From contig CM056581.1 in the NCBI GenBank assembly GCA_029721435.1, positions 70,108,712 to 70,172,711 on the forward strand: a DNA stretch of 64,000 bases. The letters are read 5' to 3'. The stretch is from Gymnothorax reevesii (Eukaryota > Chordata > Actinopteri > Anguilliformes > Muraenidae). Position 1 is the first letter of the stretch. Every line of letters begins with the position of its first letter. A model generated the notes under the pieces. The model worked only from the letters and a program-made list of their open reading frames with translations. It had not been told where the DNA came from and did no database searches. The translations under genes were made by a program, and so were the position numbers. Shown here piece by piece: positions 1-8,466 of this stretch.

Positions 1-66
1 AGCCAATTCACTCCTATTTAGTCATACAGTGAAAATTCACTCATGTTTGTCACTTTCCCACTGATT
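1..66 (+). other. Near-invariant segment at the monomer start
   Basis: Across all 14 types the first ~66 bp is almost unchanged, while the region from about 170 to 260 differs heavily between families. The exceptions I saw are C to G at monomer position 51 in every H type and a single T to G at window position 17654. The segment includes an inverted repeat, AGTGAA-AA-TTCACT at 28 to 41. Conservation across two families could reflect a protein-binding site, or simply gene conversion tracts; the sequence alone does not decide. Confidence 0.55.
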
Positions 67-78
67 TACACACAGAAT

Positions 79-127
79 GAAAATTTTTGACATGCAGAAG
101 TTAAAAAAAAGAAAGTTTTTAAAAAAG
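79..127 (+). other. A-tract region with type-specific A-run length
   Basis: Runs GAAAATTTTTGA, then A8, then TTTTTAAAAAA lie within about 48 bp. The central run is 8 A in most types, 7 in every F copy and 9 in every L copy; single exceptions are the D copy at 1060 (9 A) and the G copy at 28568 (7 A). E copies at 20104, 25747, 33853 and 63839 have GTGAAAA in place of GTTAAAA just before it. Such A-tracts often bend DNA, but bending is inferred here. Run length tracks type faithfully, so it is a true variant and not random sequencing error. Confidence 0.7.
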
Positions 128-197
128 TGTATATCTTCACTACAGAGACTCATATTCACTTCCAATAGGCCATAAAAACACATTGGAAAAATGGATG

Positions 198-207
198 GCA
201 TATATGC
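198..207. other. 10-bp palindrome GCATATATGC (family 1 monomers)
   Basis: This is a perfect dyad in the right half of family 1 monomers and of the mosaic types C and G. In family 2 and J the first G is C, which leaves only the inner 8-bp CATATATG. It lies at monomer positions 198 to 207 and recurs once per such monomer. Confidence 0.8.
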
Positions 208-247
208 AGTGCAACAGTGATCTGAAGCATTTCCCAGGCCAGATACA

Positions 248-335
248 CGCAGAGATTCACATTCTGAGCTTCAAACCTCAAAGTAGCGTGTTTTCATGAA
301 TGAGCGTATGGAGACAATATCAGCGCTCTAGCTCG
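248..335. other. CpG cluster confined to the last third of the monomer
   Basis: In monomer 1 the only CpG dinucleotides are at 248, 287, 305, 324 and 334, and the first 247 bp has none. L and M types gain one at position 73 (CACGG), lost again in the L copy at 58549. N types lose the last one (GGTCAC in place of GCTCGC). F copies at 1767 and 8820 and the L copy at 42318 gain one through CTCTCGCTCG. AGCGCT at 322 to 327 is present in every type. Confidence 0.8.
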
Positions 336-353
336 CTTCCCTAAGAAGATAGC

Positions 354-706
354 AGCCAATTCACTCCTATTTAGTCATACAGTGAAAATTCACTCATGTT
401 TGTCACTTTCCCACTGATTTACACACAGAATGAAAATTTTTGACATGCAGAAGTTAAAAAAAAGAAAGTTTTTAAAAAAGTGTATATCTTCACTACAGAG
501 ACTCATATTCACTTCCAATAGGCCATAAAAACACATTGGAAAAATGGATGGCATATATGCAGTGCCACAGTGATCTGAAGCATTTCCCAGGCCAGATACA
601 CGCAGAGATTCACATTCTGAGCTTAAAACCTCAAAGAAGCGTGTTTTCATGAAAGAGCGTATGGAGACAATATCAGCGCTCTAGCTCGCTTCCTTAAGAA
701 GATAGA
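354..706 (+). repeat. Monomer type B (family 1)
   Basis: Recognised by GTGCCACAGTG where other family 1 types have GTGCAACAGTG. Plain copies start at 354, 27511, 35617, 43729, 46199, 53256 and 60666. A subtype with CCATTAAAAC starts at 5999, 13052, 16931 and 22574, and one with CCATAATAAC at 30684. B follows A, or a J whose last bases are A-like. Confidence 0.9.
645..654. other. 10-bp palindrome TTTCATGAAA
   Basis: Perfect dyad at monomer positions 292 to 301, shown in the second monomer. It is present in all types except A, where a following T shortens it to TTCATGAA. The start codon of the recurrent reverse-strand open frame falls inside it, which explains why that frame begins at the same point in most monomers. 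Confidence 0.8.
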
Positions 707-1059
707 AGCCAATTCACTCCTATTTAGTCATACAGTGAAAATTCACTCATGTTTGTCACTTTCCCACTGATTTACACACAGAATGAAAATTTTTGACATG
801 CAGAAGTTAAAAAAAAGAAAGTTTTTAAAAAAGTGTATATCTTCACTTCAGAGACTAATATTCACTTCCAATAGGCCATACAAGCACATTGGAAAAATTG
901 GTGGCATATATGCAGTGCAACAGAGATCTGAAGCATTTCCCAGGCCAGATACACGAACAGATTCACTTTCTGAGATTAAAACCTAGAAGAAGCGTGTTTT
1001 CATGAAAGAGCGTATGGAGACAATATCAGCGCTCTAGCTCGCTTCCTTAAGAAGATAGC
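707..1059 (+). repeat. Monomer type C (family mosaic)
   Basis: It carries CTTCAGAGACTAAT and CATACAAGCACATT, then GGAAAAATTGGTGGC, CAACAGAGATCTG, a family 1 GGCCAGATAC and a family 2 ending ACGAACAGATTCACTTTC with AGATTAAAACCTAGAAG. Alternation of family 1 and 2 sites marks it as a mosaic. Copies start at 707, 36323, 44435, 46905 and 53962. C follows D except at 707, where it follows B. Confidence 0.85.
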
Positions 1060-1413
1060 AGCCAATTCACTCCTATTTAGTCATACAGTGAAAATTCACT
1101 CATGTTTGTCACTTTCCCACTGATTTACACACAGAATGAAAATTTTTGACATGCAGAAGTTAAAAAAAAAGAAAGTTTTTAAAGAAGTGTATATCTTCAC
1201 TACAGAGACTCATATTCACTTCCAATAGGCCATAAAAACACATTGGAAAAATGGATGGCATATATGCAGTGCAACAGTGATCTGAAGCATTTCCCAGGCC
1301 AGATACACGCAGAGATTCACATTCTGAGCTTAAAACCTCAAAGAAGCGTGTTTTCATGAAAGAGCGTATGGAGACAATATCAGCGCTCTAGCTCGCTTCC
1401 TTAAGAAGATAGA
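1060..1413 (+). repeat. Monomer type D (family 1)
   Basis: Recognised by TTTTTAAAGAAGTG in place of TTTTTAAAAAAGTG, with AAAGAAGCG later. Copies start at 1060, 27864, 35970, 36676, 44082, 46552 and 53609. This copy is 354 bp because its central run has 9 A, the longest monomer in the window. The extra A shifts the reverse-strand open frame without other change, which is evidence against coding constraint. Confidence 0.88.
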
Positions 1414-1766
1414 AGCCAATTCACTCCTATTTAGTCATACAGTGAAAATTCACTCATGTTTGTCACTTTCCCACTGATTTACACACAGAATGAAAATTTT
1501 TGACATGCAGAAGTTAAAAAAAAGAAAGTTTTTAAAAAAGTGTATATCTTCACTACAGAGACTCATATTCACTTCCAATAGGCCATAAAAACACATTGGA
1601 AAAATGGATGGCATATATGCAGTGCAACAGTGATCTGAAGCATTTCCCAGGCCAGATACACGCAGAGATTCACATTCTGAGCTTAAAACCTCAAAGAAGC
1701 GTGTTTTCATGAAAGAGCGTATGGAGACAATATCAGCGCTCTAGCTCGCTTCCTTAAGAAGATAGA
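1414..1766 (+). repeat. Monomer type E (plain family 1)
   Basis: This is family 1 sequence with AAAGAAGCG and CTAGCTCGCTTCCTTAAG and none of the marks of B, D or H. Copies start at 1414, 3529, 6352, 8467, 10582, 13405, 17284, 22927, 29273, 31037, 37029, 39144, 41965 and 61019. A subtype with AAGTGAAAA starts at 20104, 25747 and 33853, and as a partial copy at 63839. The copy at 13405 has a private T at 13645. The copy at 29273 sits unusually between H and I. Confidence 0.88.
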
Positions 1767-2117
1767 AGCCAATTCACTCCTATTTAGTCATACAGTGAAA
1801 ATTCACTCATGTTTGTCACTTTCCCACTGATTTACACACAGAATGAAAATTTTTGACATGCAGAAGTTAAAAAAAGAAAGTTTTTAAAAAAGTGCATATC
1901 TTCACTTCAGAGACTTATATTCACTTCCAATAGGCCATACAAGCAAATTGGACAAATTGCTGCCATATATGCAGTGCACAGTGATCTGAAGCATTTCCCA
2001 GCCCAGATACACGAACAGATTCACTTTCTGAGCTTAAAACCTAGAAGAAGCGTGTTTTCATGAAAGAGCGTATGGAGACAATATCAGCGCTCTCGCTCGC
2101 TTCCTTAAGAAGATAGC
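1767..2117 (+). repeat. Monomer type F (family 2, 351 bp)
   Basis: It has the 7-A run, GTGCATATC, CTTCAGAGACT, CAAATTGGACAAATTGCTGCC, GTGCACAGTG, CAGCCCAGATAC and CTTAAAACCTAGAAG. Copies start at 1767, 6705, 8820, 13758, 17637, 23280, 28217, 31390, 37382, 40203 and 61372. The copies at 1767 and 8820 share two private variants (GACTTAT and CTCTCGCTCG), which ties them as duplicates. Confidence 0.9.
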
Positions 2118-2470
2118 AGCCAATTCACTCCTATTTAGTCATACAGTGAAAATTCACTCATGTTTGTCACTTTCCCACTGATTTACACACAGAATGAAAA
2201 TTTTTGACATGCAGAAGTTAAAAAAAAGAAAGTTTTTAAAAAAGTGTATATCTTCACTTCAGAGACTAATATTCACTTCCAATAGGCCATACAAGCACAT
2301 TGGAAAAATGGATGGCATATATGCAGTGCAACAGTGATCTGAAGCATTTCCCAGGCCAGATACACGCAGAGATTCACATTCTGAGCTTAAAACCTCAAAG
2401 AAGCGTGTTTTCATGAAAAAGCGTATGGAGACAATATCAGCGCTCTAGCTCGCTTCCTTAAGAAGATAGA
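2118..2470 (+). repeat. Monomer type G (mosaic: C-like left, family 1 right)
   Basis: It has CTTCAGAGACTAAT and CATACAAGCACATT followed by family 1 AAAAATGGATGG, GCAACAGTG and GCAGAGATTCACATTC, then GAAAAAGCG. Copies start at 2118, 7056, 9171, 14109, 17988, 23631, 28568, 31741, 37733, 40554, 44788, 47258, 54315 and 61723. The copies at 44788, 47258 and 54315 share GAAGCACTTCCC. The copy at 23631 has a private G at 23891. G is always followed by H. Confidence 0.9.
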
Positions 2471-2823
2471 AGCCAATTCACTCCTATTTAGTCATACAGT
2501 GAAAATTCACTCATGTTTGTGACTTTCCCACTGATTTACACACAGAATGAAAATTTTTGACATGCAGAAGTTAAAAAAAAGAAAGTTTTTAAAAAAGTGT
2601 ATATCTTCACTACAGAGACTCATATTCACTTCCAATAGGCCATAAAAACACATTGGAAAAATGGATGGCATATATGCAGTGCAACAGTGATCTGAAGCAT
2701 TTCCCAGGCCAGATACACGCAGAGATTCACATTCTGAGCTTAAAACCTCAAAGAAGCGTGTTTTCATGAAAGAGCGTATGGAGACAATATCAGCGCTCTA
2801 GCTCGCTTCCTTAAGAAGATAGC
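2471..2823 (+). repeat. Monomer type H (family 1, GTGACTTT)
   Basis: Recognised by TTTGTGACTTTCCC, the only fixed change in the otherwise invariant monomer start. Copies start at 2471, 7409, 9524, 14462, 18341, 23984, 28920, 32094, 38086, 40907, 47611, 54668 and 62076, plus the hybrid at 45141. H always follows G, so G-H moves as a fixed pair. The copy at 23984 has a private G at 24302 and the copy at 62076 a private T at 62266. Confidence 0.9.
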
Positions 2824-3176
2824 AGCCAATTCACTCCTATTTAGTCATACAGTGAAAATTCACTCATGTTTGTCACTTTCCCACTGATTTACACACAGAA
2901 TGAAAATTTTTGACATGCAGAAGTTAAAAAAAAGAAAGTTTTTAAAAAAGTGTATATCTTCACTACAGAGACTCATATTCACTTCCAATAGGCCATAAAA
3001 ACACATTGGAAAAATGGATGGCATATATGCAGTGCAACAGTGATCTGAAGCATTTCCCAGGCCAGATACACGCAGAGATTCACATTCTGAGCTTAAAACC
3101 TCAAAGTAGCGTGTTTTCATGAAAGAGCGTATGGAGACAATATCAGCGCTCTAGGTCGCTTCCTTAAGAAGATAGC
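2824..3176 (+). repeat. Monomer type I (family 1, most abundant)
   Basis: Recognised by AAAGTAGCG with CTAGGTCGCTTCCTTAAG. I count 31 copies, starting at 2824, 4588, 4941, 9877, 11641, 11994, 15520, 15873, 19399, 21163, 21516, 25042, 26806, 29626, 33152, 34912, 38439, 41260, 43024, 45494, 48316, 49728, 50081, 52198, 52551, 55373, 56785, 57138, 59255, 59608 and 63134. It often occurs as an I-I pair before J, a local monomer duplication. The copy at 63134 has a private T at 63248. Confidence 0.9.
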
Positions 3177-3528
3177 AGCCAATTCACTCCTATTTAGTCA
3201 TACAGTGAAAATTCACTCATGTTTGTCACTTTCCCACTGATTTACACACAGAATGAAAATTTTTGACATGCAGAAGTTAAAAAAAAGAAAGTTTTTAAAA
3301 AAGTGTATATCTTCACTACAGAGACTCATATTCACTTCCAATAGGCCATACAAGCATATTGGACAAATTGCTGCCATATATGCAGTGCACAGTGATCTGA
3401 AGCATTTCCCAGCCCAGATACACGAACAGATTCACTTTCTGAGATTAAAACCTAGAAGAAGCGTGTTTTCATGAAAGAGCGTATGGAGACAATATCAGCG
3501 CTCTAGCTCGCTTCCTTAAGAAGATAGC
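3177..3528 (+). repeat. Monomer type J (family 1 left, family 2 right, 352 bp)
   Basis: The left part is family 1 (CAGAATGAAAA, GTGTATATC, CTACAGAGACTCAT). The right part is family 2 with a private CAAGCATATTGGACAAATTGCTGCC, then GTGCACAGTG, GAACAGATTCACTTTC and GAGATTAAAACCTAGAAG. Copies start at 3177, 5294, 10230, 12347, 16226, 21869, 27159, 29979, 35265, 38792, 41613, 43377, 45847, 50434, 52904, 57491, 59961 and 63487. A CCCACATAC subtype starts at 19752 and 25395, and a deleted copy at 33505. The family switch lies between monomer positions about 142 and 175. Confidence 0.9.
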
Positions 3529-3881
3529 AGCCAATTCACTCCTATTTAGTCATACAGTGAAAATTCACTCATGTTTGTCACTTTCCCACTGATTTACACA
3601 CAGAATGAAAATTTTTGACATGCAGAAGTTAAAAAAAAGAAAGTTTTTAAAAAAGTGTATATCTTCACTACAGAGACTCATATTCACTTCCAATAGGCCA
3701 TAAAAACACATTGGAAAAATGGATGGCATATATGCAGTGCAACAGTGATCTGAAGCATTTCCCAGGCCAGATACACGCAGAGATTCACATTCTGAGCTTA
3801 AAACCTCAAAGAAGCGTGTTTTCATGAAAGAGCGTATGGAGACAATATCAGCGCTCTAGCTCGCTTCCTTAAGAAGATAGA

Positions 3882-4234
3882 AGCCAATTCACTCCTATTT
3901 AGTCATACAGTGAAAATTCACTCATGTTTGTCACTTTCCCACTGATTTACACACGGATTGAAACTTTTTGACAAGCAGAAGTTAAAAAAAAAGAAAGTTT
4001 TTAAAAAAGTGCATATCTTCACTTCAGAGACTCATATTCACTTCCAATAGGCCATACAAGCAAATTGGACAAATTGCTGCCATATATGCAGTGCACAGTG
4101 ATCTGAAGCATTTCCCAGCCCACATACACGAACAGATTCACTTTCTGAGCTTAAAACCTCAAAGAAGCGTGTTTTCATGAAAGAGCGTATGGAGACAATA
4201 TCAGCGCTCTAGCTCGCTTCCCTAAGAAGATAGC
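3882..4234 (+). repeat. Monomer type L (family 2 with 9-A run)
   Basis: Family 2 throughout, with CACGGATTGAAACTTTTTGACAAGC cut here into its marks CACGGATTG, AAACTTTTT and ACAAGCAG, then 9 A, GTGCATATC, CCCACATACACGAACAG and CTTCCCTAAG. Copies start at 3882, 10935, 20457, 26100, 34206, 39497, 42318, 49022, 51492, 56079 and 58549. L is always followed by N. The copy at 58549 lacks the CACGG change (A at 58622), and the copy at 42318 has CTCTCGCTCG. Confidence 0.9.
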
Positions 4235-4587
4235 AGCCAATTCACTCCTATTTAGTCATACAGTGAAAATTCACTCATGTTTGTCACTTTCCCACTGATT
4301 TACACACAGAATGAAAATTTTTGACATGCAGAAGTTAAAAAAAAGAAAGTTTTTAAAAAAGTGTATATCTTCACTACAGAGACTCATATTCACTTCCAAT
4401 AGGCCATAAAAACACATTGGAAAAATGGATGGCATATATGCAGTGCAACAGTGATCTGAAGCATTTCCCAGGCCAGATACACGCAGAGATTCACATTCTG
4501 AGCTTAAAACCTCAAAGTAGCGTGTTTTCATGAAAGAGCGTATGGAGACAATATCAGCGCTCTAGGTCACTTCCTTAAAAAGATAGC
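4235..4587 (+). repeat. Monomer type N (family 1, GGTCACTTCCTTAAAAAG)
   Basis: Recognised by AAAGTAGCG followed by CTAGGTCACTTCCTTAAAAAG, which removes the last CpG and the CTTAAG palindrome. Copies start at 4235, 11288, 15167, 20810, 26453, 34559, 39850, 42671, 49375, 51139, 51845, 56432, 58196 and 58902. A subtype with CTCAAGGTCAC starts at 48669 and 55726. The copy at 51845 has a private T at 52056. Confidence 0.9.
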
Positions 4588-7500
4588 AGCCAATTCACTC
4601 CTATTTAGTCATACAGTGAAAATTCACTCATGTTTGTCACTTTCCCACTGATTTACACACAGAATGAAAATTTTTGACATGCAGAAGTTAAAAAAAAGAA
4701 AGTTTTTAAAAAAGTGTATATCTTCACTACAGAGACTCATATTCACTTCCAATAGGCCATAAAAACACATTGGAAAAATGGATGGCATATATGCAGTGCA
4801 ACAGTGATCTGAAGCATTTCCCAGGCCAGATACACGCAGAGATTCACATTCTGAGCTTAAAACCTCAAAGTAGCGTGTTTTCATGAAAGAGCGTATGGAG
4901 ACAATATCAGCGCTCTAGGTCGCTTCCTTAAGAAGATAGCAGCCAATTCACTCCTATTTAGTCATACAGTGAAAATTCACTCATGTTTGTCACTTTCCCA
5001 CTGATTTACACACAGAATGAAAATTTTTGACATGCAGAAGTTAAAAAAAAGAAAGTTTTTAAAAAAGTGTATATCTTCACTACAGAGACTCATATTCACT
5101 TCCAATAGGCCATAAAAACACATTGGAAAAATGGATGGCATATATGCAGTGCAACAGTGATCTGAAGCATTTCCCAGGCCAGATACACGCAGAGATTCAC
5201 ATTCTGAGCTTAAAACCTCAAAGTAGCGTGTTTTCATGAAAGAGCGTATGGAGACAATATCAGCGCTCTAGGTCGCTTCCTTAAGAAGATAGCAGCCAAT
5301 TCACTCCTATTTAGTCATACAGTGAAAATTCACTCATGTTTGTCACTTTCCCACTGATTTACACACAGAATGAAAATTTTTGACATGCAGAAGTTAAAAA
5401 AAAGAAAGTTTTTAAAAAAGTGTATATCTTCACTACAGAGACTCATATTCACTTCCAATAGGCCATACAAGCATATTGGACAAATTGCTGCCATATATGC
5501 AGTGCACAGTGATCTGAAGCATTTCCCAGCCCAGATACACGAACAGATTCACTTTCTGAGATTAAAACCTAGAAGAAGCGTGTTTTCATGAAAGAGCGTA
5601 TGGAGACAATATCAGCGCTCTAGCTCGCTTCCTTAAGAAGATAGCAGCCAATTCACTCCTATTTAGTCATACAGTGAAAATTCACTCATGTTTGTCACTT
5701 TCCCACTGATTTACACACAGAATGAAAATTTTTGACATGCAGAAGTTAAAAAAAAGAAAGTTTTTAAAAAAGTGTATATCTTCACTACAGAGACTCATAT
5801 TCACTTCCAATAGGCCATAAAAACACATTGGAAAAATGGATGGCATATATGCAGTGCAACAGTGATCTGAAGCATTTCCCAGGCCAGATACACGCAGAGA
5901 TTCACATTCTGAGCTTCAAACCTCAAAGTAGCGTGTTTTCATGAATGAGCGTATGGAGACAATATCAGCGCTCTAGCTCGCTTCCCTAAGAAGATAGCAG
6001 CCAATTCACTCCTATTTAGTCATACAGTGAAAATTCACTCATGTTTGTCACTTTCCCACTGATTTACACACAGAATGAAAATTTTTGACATGCAGAAGTT
6101 AAAAAAAAGAAAGTTTTTAAAAAAGTGTATATCTTCACTACAGAGACTCATATTCACTTCCAATAGGCCATTAAAACACATTGGAAAAATGGATGGCATA
6201 TATGCAGTGCCACAGTGATCTGAAGCATTTCCCAGGCCAGATACACGCAGAGATTCACATTCTGAGCTTAAAACCTCAAAGAAGCGTGTTTTCATGAAAG
6301 AGCGTATGGAGACAATATCAGCGCTCTAGCTCGCTTCCTTAAGAAGATAGAAGCCAATTCACTCCTATTTAGTCATACAGTGAAAATTCACTCATGTTTG
6401 TCACTTTCCCACTGATTTACACACAGAATGAAAATTTTTGACATGCAGAAGTTAAAAAAAAGAAAGTTTTTAAAAAAGTGTATATCTTCACTACAGAGAC
6501 TCATATTCACTTCCAATAGGCCATAAAAACACATTGGAAAAATGGATGGCATATATGCAGTGCAACAGTGATCTGAAGCATTTCCCAGGCCAGATACACG
6601 CAGAGATTCACATTCTGAGCTTAAAACCTCAAAGAAGCGTGTTTTCATGAAAGAGCGTATGGAGACAATATCAGCGCTCTAGCTCGCTTCCTTAAGAAGA
6701 TAGAAGCCAATTCACTCCTATTTAGTCATACAGTGAAAATTCACTCATGTTTGTCACTTTCCCACTGATTTACACACAGAATGAAAATTTTTGACATGCA
6801 GAAGTTAAAAAAAGAAAGTTTTTAAAAAAGTGCATATCTTCACTTCAGAGACTCATATTCACTTCCAATAGGCCATACAAGCAAATTGGACAAATTGCTG
6901 CCATATATGCAGTGCACAGTGATCTGAAGCATTTCCCAGCCCAGATACACGAACAGATTCACTTTCTGAGCTTAAAACCTAGAAGAAGCGTGTTTTCATG
7001 AAAGAGCGTATGGAGACAATATCAGCGCTCTAGCTCGCTTCCTTAAGAAGATAGCAGCCAATTCACTCCTATTTAGTCATACAGTGAAAATTCACTCATG
7101 TTTGTCACTTTCCCACTGATTTACACACAGAATGAAAATTTTTGACATGCAGAAGTTAAAAAAAAGAAAGTTTTTAAAAAAGTGTATATCTTCACTTCAG
7201 AGACTAATATTCACTTCCAATAGGCCATACAAGCACATTGGAAAAATGGATGGCATATATGCAGTGCAACAGTGATCTGAAGCATTTCCCAGGCCAGATA
7301 CACGCAGAGATTCACATTCTGAGCTTAAAACCTCAAAGAAGCGTGTTTTCATGAAAAAGCGTATGGAGACAATATCAGCGCTCTAGCTCGCTTCCTTAAG
7401 AAGATAGAAGCCAATTCACTCCTATTTAGTCATACAGTGAAAATTCACTCATGTTTGTGACTTTCCCACTGATTTACACACAGAATGAAAATTTTTGACA

Positions 7501-7761
7501 TGCAGAAGTTAAAAAAAAGAAAGTTTTTAAAAAAGTGTATATCTTCACTACAGAGACTCATATTCACTTCCAATAGGCCATAAAAACACATTGGAAAAAT
7601 GGATGGCATATATGCAGTGCAACAGTGATCTGAAGCATTTCCCAGGCCAGATACACGCAGAGATTCACATTCTGAGCTTAAAACCTCAAAGAAGCGTGTT
7701 TTCATGAAAGAGCGTATGGAGACAATATCAGCGCTCTAGCTCGCTTCCTTAAGAAGATAGA

Positions 7762-8113
7762 AGCCAATTCACTCCTATTTAGTCATACAGTGAAAATTCA
7801 CTCATGTTTGTCACTTTCCCACTGATTTACACACGGATTGAAACTTTTTGACAAGCAGAAGTTAAAAAAAAGAAAGTTTTTAAAAAAGTGCATATCTTCA
7901 CTTCAGAGACTCATATTCACTTCCAATAGGCCATACAAGCAAATTGGACAAATTGCTGCCATATATGCAGTGCACAGTGATCTGAAGCATTTCCCAGCCC
8001 ACATACACGAACAGATTCACTTTCTGAGCTTAAAACCTCAAAGAAGCGTGTTTTCATGAAAGAGCGTATGGAGACAATATCAGCGCTCTAGCTCGCTTCC
8101 CTAAGAAGATAGC
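7762..8113 (+). repeat. Monomer type M (family 2 with 8-A run, 352 bp)
   Basis: Same marks as L apart from an A-run of 8 in place of 9. Copies start at 7762, 14815, 18694, 24337, 32447, 47964, 55021 and 62429. M always follows H, whereas L follows E or N. L and M are near-identical in sequence but hold different places in the array, so they make an easy site for out-of-register exchange. Confidence 0.88.
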
Positions 8114-8466
8114 AGCCAATTCACTCCTATTTAGTCATACAGTGAAAATTCACTCATGTTTGTCACTTTCCCACTGATTTCCACACAGAATGAAAATTTT
8201 TGACATGCAGAAGTTAAAAAAAAGAAAGTTTTTAAAAAAGTGTATATCTTCACTACAGAGACTCATATTCACTTCCAATAGGCCATAAAAACACATTGGA
8301 AAAATGGATGGCATATATGCAGTGCAACAGTGATCTGAAGCATTTCCCAGGCCAGATACACGCAGAGATTCACATTCTGAGCTTAAAACCTCAAAGAAGC
8401 GTGTTTTCATGAAAGAGCGTATGGAGACAATATCAGCGCTCTAGCTCGCTTCCTTAAGAAGATAGA
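8114..8466 (+). repeat. Hybrid monomer O/E
   Basis: The left part has the O mark (C at 8181), and the right part has the E marks AAAGAAGCG and CTAGCTCGCTTCCTTAAGAAGATAGAAG in place of the I-like end of other O copies. It sits at the seam between the two 7053-bp copies. The switch lies somewhere between monomer positions 68 and 282, as the types do not differ between those sites. Confidence 0.8.

Larger units (their letters stand above)
1..176 (+). repeat. Left half-unit of the monomer (shown in monomer 1)
   Basis: Landmarks in this half recur in the second half at an almost constant distance. TTTCCCA is at 54 and again at 230 (offset 176). CAG followed by TGA is at 73 and 88, and again at 250 and 265 (offset 177). 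GTTTT followed by AAA-G and TAT starts at 115 and again at 290 (offset 175). CTTCC is at 159 and again at 336 (offset 177). CAGTG is at 27 and again at 207 (offset 180, after a 4-bp insertion). By eye, short aligned stretches match at roughly 55 to 60 percent. This half holds the A-tracts and, in most types, no CpG. Confidence 0.6.
1..353 (+). repeat. Monomer type A (family 1)
   Basis: Recognised by GAGCTTCAAACC, AAAGTAGCG, GAATGAGCG and the ending CTTCCCTAAG. Copies start at 1, 5646, 12699, 16578, 22221, 30331, 50786, 57843 and 60313. A always follows J, except at 1 where the left neighbour is outside the window. It precedes B in most places and N at 51139 and 58196. The copy at 30331 has two private changes, at 30564 and 30590. 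Confidence 0.9.
177..353 (+). repeat. Right half-unit of the monomer (shown in monomer 1)
   Basis: This is the diverged partner of the left half-unit, with collinear landmarks 175 to 180 bp downstream. It carries most sites that separate the two monomer families: 181, 188, 193, 195, 198, the A deletion near 213, 238, 250, 252 and 261 (monomer coordinates). It also carries all five common CpG sites. Two ~176-bp halves are close to one nucleosome repeat each. That packaging suggestion is inference. Confidence 0.6.

Noticed and set aside
101..127. Poly-A tail of a SINE or LINE insertion
   Set aside because: The A-run is internal to every monomer, has no target-site duplication and no retroposon body, and is part of the repeat itself.
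198..210. TATA-like promoter element (CATATATG)
   Set aside because: A short AT dyad in an AT-rich satellite, with no initiator, gene or other promoter mark nearby. Satellite transcription is possible but nothing here shows it.
1..353. CENP-B box or alpha-satellite relationship
   Set aside because: No match to NTTCGNNNNANNCGGGN on either strand; CGGG does not occur in the monomer types I read. The ~176-bp half length resembles alpha satellite in size only.
390..650. Reverse-strand 86-codon open frame recurring in most family 1 monomers
   Set aside because: It exists because the satellite is repeated. A single extra A shifts it at 1160-1357, family 2 monomers destroy it, and a single T to A at 48997 lengthens it to 99 codons. 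There is no synonymous-site bias, no recognisable domain and no gene context.
3253..3474. Forward 73-codon (types J, M) and 67-codon (type C, as at 783-986) open frames
   Set aside because: The frame depends on the A-run being exactly 8 long. L monomers, otherwise nearly the same as M, lose it through 9 A, and the product is a low-complexity basic stretch with no recognised family. This is a satellite by-product.
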